Assembly: GCF_000143985.1 (NCBI RefSeq)
Contig: NC_014364.1
Span: 3,968,001 to 4,032,000 of the forward strand
DNA from: Sediminispirochaeta smaragdinae DSM 11293
GTDB taxonomy: Bacteria > Spirochaetota > Spirochaetia > DSM-16054 > Sediminispirochaetaceae
DNA: 64,000 nt
Direction: 5' to 3'
The notes beneath the pieces were generated by a model. It did not search any database and was not told where the DNA came from. It saw only the letters and a list, made by a program, of their open reading frames with translations. The first letter of the stretch is position 1. Each line of letters begins with the position of its first letter. A program made the translations under genes and the position numbers. This document shows, piece by piece, positions 17,449 to 26,462 of the stretch.

Positions 17449-18060
17449 CTACACTCCGAGTTCGTCACGGGTTTTTGCCACTCTGGAAATCAAACCGTAA
17501 TCAACGGCCTCTGTTCCATTGAGCCAGTAATCACGATCGGTCTCTTTTTCGACCTTATCGAGGTCCCTGCCCGTCTCTTCACTAATGAGTTGGTTGATCC
17601 TGATCCGCAGTTTTTGAAGCTCCCGGGCATGAATCTCTATCTCGGTGGCAACACCGCGAATCCCGGAAAGGGGCTGATGAATCAGATAATGGCTGTTGGG
17701 CAGACCGATGCGGTGCTCTACAGGGGCTGCCAAAAGAATAATGGCTGCGGCACTGGCAACCAAGCCCATGCCGATGGTGTACACATCGGGCTTAATGAAA
17801 CGCATCATATCAAAGATGGCAAAGCCTGCATCGGCATCGCCTCCGGGGCTGTCGATAAAAACCTTGATGGGATCATCGCTTTGAGCTTCCAGCAAGATCA
17901 ACTGGCGCACTACCCGTTCGGCAAGCTCCTTGTTGATCTCTCCGGACAAAATGATGGTTCTCGTCTCCATCATCTTTTCCATCAGCGGGTCGGGACCGCC
18001 CTTTTTGGCATCATTGGTATCGTTCTCTTCCTCTTCGATCCGGAAGATGGAATCTCTCAT
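17449..18060 (-). CDS. clpP: ATP-dependent Clp protease proteolytic subunit
   Basis: ClpP forms the barrel protease used by Clp ATPases. The 203-residue product has the catalytic triad S103 (GLVASAAA), H128 (LIHQPL) and D177 (TDRDYWL), with the FIDSPGGD substrate-binding loop. The residues around the serine and the N-terminal extension rich in Asp/Glu differ from the canonical GQAASMGA form, so it may be the second ClpP type many spirochaetes carry. The ATG at 18060 is chosen over an upstream ATG at 18132 because AGAGGGG precedes it. No clpX or clpA is in the window. Confidence 0.9.
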   Translation of the reverse strand: MRDSIFRIEEEENDTNDAKKGGPDPLMEKMMETRTIILSGEINKELAERVVRQLILLEAQSDDPIKVFIDSPGGDADAGFAIFDMMRFIKPDVYTIGMGLVASAAAIILLAAPVEHRIGLPNSHYLIHQPLSGIRGVATEIEIHARELQKLRIRINQLISEETGRDLDKVEKETDRDYWLNGTEAVDYGLISRVAKTRDELGV

Positions 18061-18078
18061 ATCTGTTCCCCTCTTACT

Positions 18079-18117
18079 CTTTGCTTGCTTATCTTTTGAG
18101 TATACCAACAAGCAAAG
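18079..18117. repeat. Inverted repeat upstream of clpP
   Basis: CTTTGCTTG (18079-18087) and CAAGCAAAG (18109-18117) are perfect reverse complements with a 21-base spacer, just upstream of the clpP start. It could be an operator. No T-run follows, so it is not a terminator. Confidence 0.35.
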
Positions 18118-18155
18118 CGAAAGGCAACGCACTTCGTTCCATAGCTTCGTTCCAT

Positions 18156-18183
18156 AACCGGCATAGCCTTGAGAAAATGCCGG
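18156..18183. repeat. Inverted repeat upstream of era
   Basis: ACCGGCAT (18156-18163) and ATGCCGGT (18176-18183) flank a 12-base loop, ending 16 bases before the era start. It could be an operator or a leader hairpin that shields the era ribosome binding site. A short direct repeat CTTCGTTCCATA lies just before it. Confidence 0.35.
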
Positions 18184-18199
18184 TCATGGGATAGACTCC

Positions 18200-19084
18200 A
18201 TGGCAATGAAATCAGCATGGATAACCCTTATCGGCCGCCCCTCGGTGGGTAAATCGACCCTGGTTAATTGCCTTTGCGGTAGAAAAATCTCTATTGTGGC
18301 CCCTTCTCCCCAAACCACAAGGAGTACCGTCAGGGGAATCCTCACCGAAGAACGGGGACAGTTGGTGTTTGCCGATACCCCGGGCTACCACATCTCGGAT
18401 AAGAAACTGAATCGTTACCTAAAAACGGCGACCGAAGCAGCCCTGGAAGAGTGTGAATTAGTTCTCTATATCATCGACGCCACAAGGTCGGCGGGGCAGG
18501 AAGAGCGGGAGATAGCAGGGCTTCTCGCTCCCCTGGCCGAAAAGCTTGTGGTTGCGATCAACAAAAACGATCTTCCGGAAGCCTCTGTCCCAGCCGCCGA
18601 AACGGCAGCCGCCGAGGCCTTTCCCGGTCGGCCGATTTTCACCATATCCGCCGAAACAGGCGAGGGAACCGAAGCGCTTTTGAACACCCTCTTTGAGCTC
18701 TCCCCCGAAGGGGAACTCCTCTATCCCGAGGAGTTCTACACCGATCAGGACCCGGAATTCCGTGTCACCGAGATCATTAGGGAACAGGTAATCGGAAGGC
18801 TGAGGCAGGAGCTGCCCCACGCCGTCTACGTTGCCGTCGAAGATATGGAAAGCGACGGGAAGGGGGAAAAGCTCTGGATCAGGGCCGTTATTTATGTCGA
18901 AAGGGAGAGCCAGAAGGGAATCGTCGTAGGAAAGGGCGGAAGCGGCATCGCCGCCATACGGAAAGCATCCCAGGCCGAGATCGCCCGCCTTTTCCCCTAC
19001 CGCATCTACCTCGACCTGCGGGTCAAAAGCGATCCCAAGTGGCGTAATCGGGACCAGCTTTTGAAACGCATGACCGGTAATTAG
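18200..19084 (+). CDS. era: GTPase Era
   Basis: Era binds 16S rRNA and acts in 30S ribosome maturation. The 294-residue protein has G1 GRPSVGKST (12-20), a TTR-type G2, G3 DTPG (59-62) and G4 NKND (121-124). A C-terminal KH domain carries the VVGKGGSGI loop. Length and domain order match the family. It is divergent from clpP and convergent with lysS, with only 14 bases between the era and lysS stops. Confidence 0.95.
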   Translation: MAMKSAWITLIGRPSVGKSTLVNCLCGRKISIVAPSPQTTRSTVRGILTEERGQLVFADTPGYHISDKKLNRYLKTATEAALEECELVLYIIDATRSAGQEEREIAGLLAPLAEKLVVAINKNDLPEASVPAAETAAAEAFPGRPIFTISAETGEGTEALLNTLFELSPEGELLYPEEFYTDQDPEFRVTEIIREQVIGRLRQELPHAVYVAVEDMESDGKGEKLWIRAVIYVERESQKGIVVGKGGSGIAAIRKASQAEIARLFPYRIYLDLRVKSDPKWRNRDQLLKRMTGN

Positions 19085-19098
19085 CGATTGCGTACCAG

Positions 19099-20676
19099 CT
19101 AGGAAAGTACTCGATCAAGAATGGCAAGGATCTTATCCCTCCCGACGGTTAGGATGAAGGAGGCAAGTCGCGGCCCCTTTTCCTTACCAATGAGAACCTG
19201 GTAGCAGAGGGTAAAGAGCTCCTTTGCATCAAGACCGGCCTCTTCCGCCACGGCATAGATCGCCTCGGCAAGGCTCTTCTCGTCGTGATCCGCCAAGGCA
19301 TCGACCTGATCGCGGAGAAGAGAAAGGGCCTTCTTCTCCGAATCGCTGATCTTAGGCAGTTCATCGCCGCTCTTTCGCAGAGAGAAACGAAAATCCTCGG
19401 GACTGAAGGTGGTGATCCAATTCCAGGCACAGCGACAGCGTACCTCAAGCCTTTTGCGCTGGAGCGGCTTCAGGTCCGGATAGAGATCGAGCACCGCCTC
19501 TATGTCCCCCTCATTAACCTGAAGAAGGTTGCAAAGGTGGCGAAGGGGTACCTGATAGGGCATCACCCCGGGAAGGTCAGATACCTGAGAAAGCTCGTAG
19601 ATGCGCTTCTCCTTATCCGCCTTTTTGGCACTGATCTCCTGGACCCCGAAATAAACCCGTTCACATTTATCGTAGTCTTCATAAATCTTCAGCACATCAA
19701 GGTCGAAGCTAATGGCGAACTCGGCATTCGGCCTGGTTCCGGCAAAGAGATAGCGCACGATCTCGGGTTGGTAGACCTCAAGGACATCGGGAAGGGCGAT
19801 GACCTCACCGCTGGAAGAAGAAATCTTACCGCCCCGCCCCTTTATCCTGATAAAGTCGTACTGAAAGGAAACAGGGGCCTTTCCCCCGTAGACCTGCTCA
19901 ACAACCTTACGGGCTGTATCGAAGGAACCGCCTTCCGAATGGTGGTCCTTTCCGGCAGGCTCGAAATCCACCCCTTCCAGGGCCCAGCGCATGGGCCAGT
20001 CAACCCGCCAGGGTAACTTCACCGCAGCGGTCGTACGAAGATCGAGGGACTCTTCCTTGCCCGTCTCATCGCAGCGGTAGCGCAGGCCCCACTCGCCGTC
20101 CCAGTCGAGAACGGTGGTCGTGTCCTTATCGGTGAAGGTGGAAAACACGGAAACAGGCCACCACTCATCGGGAAGGGGGCTGGTCCTGTGCTCATTCAAA
20201 ATCGCGCGTATGGTATCACGCTTTTCAAGGGCCTGCCTGATCCCTTCCGCATAGTAGGAAGAGCGGTATCTGGATGCCTGATAGATGTACTCAGGTTCGA
20301 CCCCTACACCGGGCAGAAGAGCCTCGAGCTCCTTCTCGTTGGCCTCGGCATAGCTTGCGTAACGTCCCGAGGTATCGGGAACAATGGTGATCGGCTTGCG
20401 CAGATAGGTCTCAAGCAATTCCGGCTTGGGCATATTCTTGGGGACCTTACGAAAGACATCGTAATCGTCCCAACTGTAGATAAAACGAACCTTCTTGCCC
20501 CGCTCCCTCAGCGCTCTGACAACCAATTCAACCGAGATAATCTCTCTGAAATTACCAATATGGACCGTTCCCGAGGGGGTAATCCCTGAAGCACAGGTGT
20601 AAACCTCTTTATCGCCCCGTTCACGGATAATCTTCTCGGCGGTAACATCCGCCCAGTGGAAAGCATTCGTACTCAT
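19099..20676 (-). CDS. lysS: Lysyl-tRNA synthetase, class I
   Basis: The enzyme charges tRNA-Lys. This 525-residue protein is the class I (Rossmann-fold) type found in most archaea, spirochaetes and a few other bacteria, unrelated to the usual class II enzyme. It shows the HIGH-like motif HIGN (39-42) and the KMSKS-like KISSSSG (about 283-289), plus the DYDVFRKVPKN segment and the AGKDHHSEGGSF motif. The presence of this type is one of the better lineage markers in the window. Confidence 0.95.
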   Translation of the reverse strand: MSTNAFHWADVTAEKIIRERGDKEVYTCASGITPSGTVHIGNFREIISVELVVRALRERGKKVRFIYSWDDYDVFRKVPKNMPKPELLETYLRKPITIVPDTSGRYASYAEANEKELEALLPGVGVEPEYIYQASRYRSSYYAEGIRQALEKRDTIRAILNEHRTSPLPDEWWPVSVFSTFTDKDTTTVLDWDGEWGLRYRCDETGKEESLDLRTTAAVKLPWRVDWPMRWALEGVDFEPAGKDHHSEGGSFDTARKVVEQVYGGKAPVSFQYDFIRIKGRGGKISSSSGEVIALPDVLEVYQPEIVRYLFAGTRPNAEFAISFDLDVLKIYEDYDKCERVYFGVQEISAKKADKEKRIYELSQVSDLPGVMPYQVPLRHLCNLLQVNEGDIEAVLDLYPDLKPLQRKRLEVRCRCAWNWITTFSPEDFRFSLRKSGDELPKISDSEKKALSLLRDQVDALADHDEKSLAEAIYAVAEEAGLDAKELFTLCYQVLIGKEKGPRLASFILTVGRDKILAILDRVLS

Positions 20677-20805
20677 AGAAGGCCATTATAGGCAGATAAG
20701 CCCAAGGCACGCAAGCGGTCCCAAAAGGTCGAAGTGCCGGACAGCTACCTTCCCATTATCTTTCGTTTCTGTTATTTTTTCGTTACATTTCTATCAGGAG
20801 TACCA

Positions 20806-22476
20806 ATGATCTATACCATCCTCCAGATAGCGGGGAGCCTCGGACTTTTCCTCTTCGGAATGCGAACCATGAGTGACGGCATCCAGAAGGCGGCGGGAGA
20901 ACGCCTCCAGGCTATCCTTAATTTTATGACCGGCAACCGTTTTGCGGCCATTTTTACAGGATTCGCCATTACGGCCATCATCCAGTCATCATCCGCAACC
21001 ACCGTCATGGTCGTCAGTTTCGTAAATGCAGGGCTCCTACAGCTCACCCAGGCCATCGGTGTCATTATGGGTGCGAACATAGGAACCACCGTTACCGGAT
21101 GGATCGTGGCGATCCTCGGCTTTAAGGTAAAAATATCGGCAATGGCCCTGCCGGCTATCGGCATCGGCCTACCCCTTATCATCATCAAAAAACTGGAAAA
21201 AGAAGAGGTCGGAGAGGCCATCATCGGCTTCGGCATTCTCTTCCTCGGTCTATCCTTTCTGAAGGATTCCGTTCCTGACATAAAAAACCATCCCGAAATT
21301 CTTCAATTTCTGAGTAACCTTACCGGCAGCGGTCTCGGTCCCTTCCTTCTCTTCGTCATGGTGGGCACGCTCCTAACCATCGTCGTGCAATCCTCCTCTG
21401 CCGCCATGGCCATCACCCTTACCATGGCATATGCAGGATGGATCGACTTCCAAACCGCCGCAGCCATCGTCCTCGGAGAGAATATAGGAACCACCGTCAC
21501 CGCCTATCTTGCATCCATAGGCACAAGCGTAAACGCACGGAGGGCAAGCCGGGCCCACACCCTTTTCAATGTTTTCGGTGTCTTCTGGATGATGATATTC
21601 TTCCGTCCCTTCCTTGCCATGATAAATATGATGGTCCCGGGAGATGTCTTTGCCCCCGGCAGCGCAAATCTCATCCCGAGCCATCTTGCAATGTTTCATA
21701 CCATGTTCAACATCACCAATACCATCATCTGCAGCTTTTTCATCAAACAGATCGCTCTTGTTGTAACAACCCTCGTTCCGGAAGAAAAGGGAAATGTGTC
21801 GGGAAATTATCGTCTCAAGTACATATCGGCGTCCCTTCAGGACACGCCGGAGCTTTACCTTCTGACGATAAAGAAAGAGCTTGCAAAAATGACGAGCATC
21901 GTCAGCGAGATGTTCGACCGCTTTTGGGAGGTCTTCGATCATCCGGATAAAAAAATGGGCGGCGAAGTCGAACGACTGAAAGGCATGGAAGATTTTACCG
22001 ATCAGATGCAGGAAGAGATAACACGATTTCTCTCTTCATGCAGCCTGGACAGCATGAACAAGGTAAGCGCAGCCAATGTTTACAGCATGATGAGAATCAC
22101 CAACGAACTGGAAAGCATAGGAGACGGCTGCTATAACCTTATCGTCCTTGCCGAACGTCGATACAAAAAGAAGCTGAAAATCGACAAAGAGGCCGTCGAA
22201 GATCTGCGCCCCTATGCAGATCTGGTCCATGAATTCCTTGAATTCATAACAAGTCACCTCAACGCGCACCTTTCCCGGCAAGACCTTGAGGTGGCGCAGA
22301 AGATAGAGACGAAAATCAACAAGCGGCGAAACACCCTGAAAAAGAACGCTACCAAGCGACTTCAGCACGGCGCAGAAGTCAAAGCGGAGCTCCTCTATAT
22401 CGATGTCGTTCGTCACGTCGAACGGATCGGGGATCACTGCCTGAATGTCGCCGAGAGCCTGCGTCAGGTCTACTAA
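20806..22476 (+). CDS. Na+/phosphate cotransporter family protein with C-terminal PhoU-like domain
   Basis: From the ATG at 20806 (CAGGAG upstream) the product has 556 residues. Two related membrane halves carry the family's QSSSATTVMVV and QSSSAAMAITL repeats and the GANIGTTVTG / GENIGTTVTAY repeats. A cytoplasmic helical PhoU-like domain follows from about residue 350, with ELESIGDGCYNL and HVERIGDHCLN. It should import phosphate with sodium. The frame stays open upstream to 20734, without a better start. It overlaps the convergent argH by four bases. Confidence 0.92.
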   Translation: MIYTILQIAGSLGLFLFGMRTMSDGIQKAAGERLQAILNFMTGNRFAAIFTGFAITAIIQSSSATTVMVVSFVNAGLLQLTQAIGVIMGANIGTTVTGWIVAILGFKVKISAMALPAIGIGLPLIIIKKLEKEEVGEAIIGFGILFLGLSFLKDSVPDIKNHPEILQFLSNLTGSGLGPFLLFVMVGTLLTIVVQSSSAAMAITLTMAYAGWIDFQTAAAIVLGENIGTTVTAYLASIGTSVNARRASRAHTLFNVFGVFWMMIFFRPFLAMINMMVPGDVFAPGSANLIPSHLAMFHTMFNITNTIICSFFIKQIALVVTTLVPEEKGNVSGNYRLKYISASLQDTPELYLLTIKKELAKMTSIVSEMFDRFWEVFDHPDKKMGGEVERLKGMEDFTDQMQEEITRFLSSCSLDSMNKVSAANVYSMMRITNELESIGDGCYNLIVLAERRYKKKLKIDKEAVEDLRPYADLVHEFLEFITSHLNAHLSRQDLEVAQKIETKINKRRNTLKKNATKRLQHGAEVKAELLYIDVVRHVERIGDHCLNVAESLRQVY

Positions 22477-23837
22477 ACGACAGAAAAATCGATTCCCAGC
22501 AGGGCCTTACGGGCCTCGGCCCAGCGGCCGCGCCGTGAAGCCAGCCGCTCCCGTGCTCCGTCGATCCCCTCCTGACTCAAGTCCAGCCGCAAATTTCCGG
22601 CAGTTCCTGCGGCGGTGCGGTTACGAATACTCTCCACCGGGTCCCGTCCGCTTACCTGGTCCAGCTCCGTTCCCACCTTTCGATAGGCATCCCGAAAACT
22701 CATGCCCCCGGCAACCAGCTCCAGCGCCGCATCGGTGGCGAAAATCTCGGGGGTAAAGGCGTCGAAAAGCCGCTGCCGGTTCACTTCGAGGCGGGAGATG
22801 GTACGCTCCATCACTAGAGCGGCCTGAAGAGCAAGCTCAAGACCGAGGATAAAGGGTTCCTTGGTCTCCTGAAAATCACGGTTATAGCCGCTGGGAAGGG
22901 AGCGAATGATGCCCTTCACCTGGGATGCCCAGGCGCTCATTGAAGCGGCCTTTGCCCGCATCAGCTCAAGCCCGTCGGGGTTCTTCTTCTGCGGCATAAT
23001 ACTCGATCCGGAGCACAGCTCTTTCGGCAGAGAAAAATAGCCGAACTCCGGAAGGGAAAAGAGGATGAGGTCCTGACTCATCTTGCTGAAGGTCTGCATC
23101 AGCTGATCGAGGGCGTCGAGGATCATCGCCTCAAACTTTCCCCGACTGTTGTTCGCGTATAAGACATTATTCTGAAGCTTGGAAAATCCCAGGAGCCTTG
23201 CACTCATCTCCCGGTCCAGGGGCAGAGGCACACCGTAGCTTGCCGCAGAGCCCAGGGGGCTTTGATCGTACATAGCGATGGTAAACTCAAGGAGGGCAAG
23301 ATCGTCGCCGATCTCCTCGGCCCAGGCCGCAGCCCACAGCCCTACAGAAGAGGGCATGGCCACCTGCATGTGGGTCCGTCCCGGCATGGGGACATCCCTA
23401 TTCTCTTCGGCACATTTCAGGAGCCACTGCTGCAGATCAAGCCCCGCCTCAAGCACCTTACCGGCAGCCTCTCTACCGTAAACCCGCAGGGCCGTAAGTA
23501 CCTGGTCGTTTCTGCTCCGCCCGGTGTGGATCTTCTTTCCCGCATCCCCGCAGGATGCAACCAGAAAATTCTCAATGGCGGTATGGCAATCCTCATCCTC
23601 TCGACGGATCGGAAACTCTCCCTTCTCATCGGCCAGGACGATAGCCTTCAGCCCTTCGAGCAACAGCTCCAGCTCCTTTCGCTTCAGGAGCCCCACAGCC
23701 TCGAGCATGGTCGCATGGGCGGCGCTTGCCGTGCAGTCGGCGGCCACAAGCCTCCCGTCAAGCTCCCAATCACGTCCGACGGTGAACGCTTCGATCAGGG
23801 TATCGAGCTCGTACCCCTTCTGCCACAACTTTGCCAT
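22473..23837 (-). CDS. argH: Argininosuccinate lyase
   Basis: The enzyme splits argininosuccinate into arginine and fumarate. The 454-residue protein has the fumarase/lyase superfamily signature GSSIMPQKKNP (about 276-286), HTGRSRNDQV and PGRTHMQVAMP. The length matches the family. GAAGGAGC precedes the ATG. It stands alone: no argG or other arginine gene adjoins it. It is divergent from the DUF364-type gene across a GC-rich repeat region. Confidence 0.95.
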   Translation of the reverse strand: MAKLWQKGYELDTLIEAFTVGRDWELDGRLVAADCTASAAHATMLEAVGLLKRKELELLLEGLKAIVLADEKGEFPIRREDEDCHTAIENFLVASCGDAGKKIHTGRSRNDQVLTALRVYGREAAGKVLEAGLDLQQWLLKCAEENRDVPMPGRTHMQVAMPSSVGLWAAAWAEEIGDDLALLEFTIAMYDQSPLGSAASYGVPLPLDREMSARLLGFSKLQNNVLYANNSRGKFEAMILDALDQLMQTFSKMSQDLILFSLPEFGYFSLPKELCSGSSIMPQKKNPDGLELMRAKAASMSAWASQVKGIIRSLPSGYNRDFQETKEPFILGLELALQAALVMERTISRLEVNRQRLFDAFTPEIFATDAALELVAGGMSFRDAYRKVGTELDQVSGRDPVESIRNRTAAGTAGNLRLDLSQEGIDGARERLASRRGRWAEARKALLGIDFSVV

Positions 23838-23870
23838 TTATAGCTCCTTCTTTGCTATTTCCTTATTTGG

Positions 23871-23980
23871 GCGCCCCGGACCGCCGGAGCGGTCCGGCCG
23901 GCTGTGCTCCGGGGTCCGCCTCACGGCTTCCGTCCGGCTTCGCCGGACTGCCTTCGGCACCCTCCGCCTGCCTGGCGCGG
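23871..23980. repeat. GC-rich palindromic intergenic block
   Basis: This block is much more GC-rich than its surroundings and packed with hairpins: GGACCGC/GCGGTCC (23878-23895) and GTCCGGC-TTC-GCCGGAC (23932-23948). No ORF or ribosome binding site is convincing. A block of similar texture precedes the ilvE gene near 59690. It looks like a dispersed REP-like element, though I cannot count copies beyond this window. Confidence 0.45.
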
Positions 23981-24018
23981 AAAGAATTCACAGCAAAAAC
24001 CATACTCACAGAAAGAAG

Positions 24019-24051
24019 CCCTGTCAACGCTCGGCCTTCGCGTTGACAGGG
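24019..24051 (+). promoter_or_regulatory. Perfect 12-bp hairpin in the leader of the DUF364-type gene
   Basis: CCCTGTCAACGC (24019-24030) pairs with GCGTTGACAGGG (24040-24051) around a 9-base loop. It lies 28 bases before the downstream ATG and has no T-run. It could be an operator or an RNA element. The regulator is unknown. Confidence 0.4.
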
Positions 24052-24078
24052 AGGAGATTACGGCGATAGGATAGATCC

Positions 24079-24855
24079 ATGCAATCAGAACTTTATCGCA
24101 ACCTGATAGAGGCCACACTGGAGCGATCCGAAGGTCGTTTTGTCGATACCATATCCATCGGACTCGGCTATACCGCCGTAACCACCAGCGACGGAAGCTG
24201 CGGTGTTTCTTTTACCTACCTGGACAAGAAAGAGGGATGCACCGTAGTCAAGGACCCTATGGATTATGAAGGTAAACCGGTCAGCGAATTGTTAAAGCTC
24301 CTCGACTCGGAAAAACTCGTGGAACGATCGGCCGCGATCGCCCTCATCAATGCCGTCAACAACCCCGCCTCGGCCGAACTGCCCGAAGACGACGGAACCC
24401 TTTTTGCAAAGCTCGGTATCGCAAAGGAAACCCGCTGCGCCATGGTTGGCTACTTCGGCCCGGTCGTCGCCCAAATGGAAAAGGCGGGGGCCCACCTCGA
24501 AGTAATCGACGAGGGGAAAGAAATGGGGAATGCCGAACGTTTTTTCCGCTACATGGAGAGCGAAGCGGAGGCGCTGATCCTTACCAGTACCAGCATCATC
24601 AACGGGAGTACCGAATCGATCCTGGAACGGCTTCGCCCTGGTGCCCGCTGCGCCATGCTGGGGCCCACCACCCCGATCATGCCCGAAGCCTTCCGTTTTT
24701 TACCCGTGGACTATCTGGGAGGCATATCCGTCGTCAATCCGGAAGGGGTATTAGCGGCCGTACGCCATGGAAAAGGCACACCGGCCATCAATCGCCACGC
24801 TAAAAAGGTGCTCTGCCAGGTTCACCCGCCGAAATCCACCACGGCAGGCAGCTGA
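24079..24855 (+). CDS. DUF4213/DUF364-type Rossmann protein, possible metal chelation
   Basis: The 258-residue protein matches the layout of DUF364 proteins with an N-terminal DUF4213-like enolase-N fold (ISIGLGYTAV). A C-terminal Rossmann-like part has VGYFGPVV, LTSTSIINGSTESIL and MLGPTTPIMPEAF. Relatives have been proposed to bind heavy metals and often sit near metal transporters, but no metal gene adjoins it here. The ABC importer downstream on the other strand may or may not be related. The ribosome binding site is weak. Confidence 0.75.
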   Translation: MQSELYRNLIEATLERSEGRFVDTISIGLGYTAVTTSDGSCGVSFTYLDKKEGCTVVKDPMDYEGKPVSELLKLLDSEKLVERSAAIALINAVNNPASAELPEDDGTLFAKLGIAKETRCAMVGYFGPVVAQMEKAGAHLEVIDEGKEMGNAERFFRYMESEAEALILTSTSIINGSTESILERLRPGARCAMLGPTTPIMPEAFRFLPVDYLGGISVVNPEGVLAAVRHGKGTPAINRHAKKVLCQVHPPKSTTAGS

Positions 24856-25370
24856 AGCCGACCGGGATCTCTCGACACAGAAGAAAAATAGGCAAAACGG
24901 GTGAGAAAGGTACGCATAAAAGAACATTCAAGCTTCTCGTCACAATCGCGAAAGAGAAAAAAGGTTTGTCCTTCAGCGGTATCGAGAAGATAAGTCCGCC
25001 CGACATCACCTTCGTGCAGTAAGGCCCCGGCCATCGGACAAGAGGCATTGGCCCAGGCATCGGAAAGGAGCACCTCCCGGTCGGGGAAAAAAATCGTCAC
25101 CTCTCCTTTATCGAATAGATAGATCCCTCCCCGATAGGAAATAACGTTGGTTGAGATGAAGGGCAGCCCCTTTGCCGTGAATGGCCCCCGGGCCAGCAAC
25201 GCGACACCGGCCTCGGGACGATGGGCCTCCGGGGTAAGATTTTCCTGAGCCGCAGGGGACAGGAGGATCATTACAAGAAATAAGAACATCAGGCCTCGGC
25301 GAAATAGACAAACCAAGCCGAGGGTCTCCGTCGTTCTGCCGGAACCAACATCCATATCTACCGAAACCAT
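24822..25370 (-). CDS. Secreted or membrane-anchored hypothetical protein
   Basis: From the ATG at 25370, preceded by CGGAGGG, the product has 182 residues. A hydrophobic segment (LMFLFLVMILLSPAAQ, around residues 28-43) follows an arginine pair and looks like a late signal peptide. The rest is mostly beta-type sequence with three scattered cysteines. I do not recognise a family. The frame is open further upstream to 25481 but lacks a better start. The 3' end overlaps the convergent DUF364-type gene by 34 bases. The 138-base gap before the ABC genes holds nothing I recognise. Confidence 0.5.
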   Translation of the reverse strand: MVSVDMDVGSGRTTETLGLVCLFRRGLMFLFLVMILLSPAAQENLTPEAHRPEAGVALLARGPFTAKGLPFISTNVISYRGGIYLFDKGEVTIFFPDREVLLSDAWANASCPMAGALLHEGDVGRTYLLDTAEGQTFFLFRDCDEKLECSFMRTFLTRFAYFSSVSRDPGRLQLPAVVDFGG

Positions 25371-25508
25371 CGCCACCCTCCGAAACAAATGTAGCACAGA
25401 GTCATGATCGCGGCAAAGGCACCCAAAGCATTGGTTAAGCCTCTCCATGGCCGTTTTTGTCTCTTGCCGGGAGGGCTGCACGGCCGGGCAGATCCCGGCC
25501 GGAATCGA

Positions 25509-26462
25509 TTACTCAAAGGCGGTATCGCTGATGCAGCTTCGGGGATCCACCGCTTCCCTCAGCATTCCGTTCTCAACCATAAACGTGACGTCATCCTCCA
25601 TGGTCTTCACATCTTCTTCGGTAAGCGCGGTAATATACTGGGTCCAGTGATAGAGCTTGGCAGCATCTTCAACGGAGATACCCTGTTCGCGGGCGCCGAT
25701 TTCCAGGGCCTCATCGAGATTGGCCTCCATCCATGCCATTGCCGAACGGTGGACCTCCAGGTATCGTTCTACCGCTTCGGGATGTTCGTCGAGGAATTTT
25801 CCCCGCGCAGCGATCACAAGCTTTGGCGTGACGTAGCCCTTTGCGGTGGTAATGACGTGGGCCCCGCTTTTTTGGGCCTGAATAAGCAGGCTCCCCGCCA
25901 AAAGGGCTGCATCGATCTGCCCTGAAAGCATGGCTGTGGAGGCCTGTGGCAGCCCCATCTCCAGAAGATCGACATCATTCATGCCGTATCCCTTTGCATC
26001 CAAAGCAGCCGCCAGCAGCTGATGAAGCACCGTGCCTTTCGGTCCTCCGACCTTTTTCCCTTTCAGATCGGCAATGGAAGTGATGCCGGGGTCCATGGCC
26101 ACGATGGCGAAAACATCCACCGGACGGCTGAAGCCCGCGATGATACGAACATCGTTACCTGCGCTTCGGGCAAGCAGAACCGAGGTGGTGTTCATCACTC
26201 CCCCGATATCAAGAGAATCGGCAGCCATGGCCTCTGCCTGTTTTGCTCCGGAGGTGATCTCGTGATAAGCGACCTTCACTCCCTCATCCGCAAAGGCCTC
26301 TTCGAGCATCCCCTTCTCTTTCATGAGGATGAGAGGAAGATTAAAAGGGGATTTCACATAGGAGACATCGATCGTTTTCAGACTATCCTCCTTGCTTCCT
26401 CCGGCATAGAGGGCAGGGACCAGCAAGGCCATCACCGTAATAATCGCATACAGTTTTTTCAT
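25509..26462 (-). CDS. ABC importer substrate-binding protein, SsuA/TauA-like
   Basis: The 317-residue protein has an SPase I-type signal peptide (cleavage after ALYA, before GGSKE). It has the periplasmic-binding fold of nitrate/sulfonate/taurine/pyrimidine-precursor binders (FNLPLILMKEKGMLEE, GGVMNTTSVLLARSAG, LKGKKVGGPKGTVLHQLL). The ligand cannot be read from sequence. It is the last gene of a permease-ATPase-binding protein operon. Its ATG overlaps the ATPase stop by one base (TAATG at 26460-26464), with AAGGAG upstream. Confidence 0.9.
   Translation of the reverse strand: MKKLYAIITVMALLVPALYAGGSKEDSLKTIDVSYVKSPFNLPLILMKEKGMLEEAFADEGVKVAYHEITSGAKQAEAMAADSLDIGGVMNTTSVLLARSAGNDVRIIAGFSRPVDVFAIVAMDPGITSIADLKGKKVGGPKGTVLHQLLAAALDAKGYGMNDVDLLEMGLPQASTAMLSGQIDAALLAGSLLIQAQKSGAHVITTAKGYVTPKLVIAARGKFLDEHPEAVERYLEVHRSAMAWMEANLDEALEIGAREQGISVEDAAKLYHWTQYITALTEEDVKTMEDDVTFMVENGMLREAVDPRSCISDTAFE

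Noticed and set aside
20734-22476. Longer Na/Pi cotransporter start at 20734
   Set aside because: CAGGAG is well placed for the ATG at 20806, and the extra N-terminus would precede the first membrane helix with an unlikely sequence.
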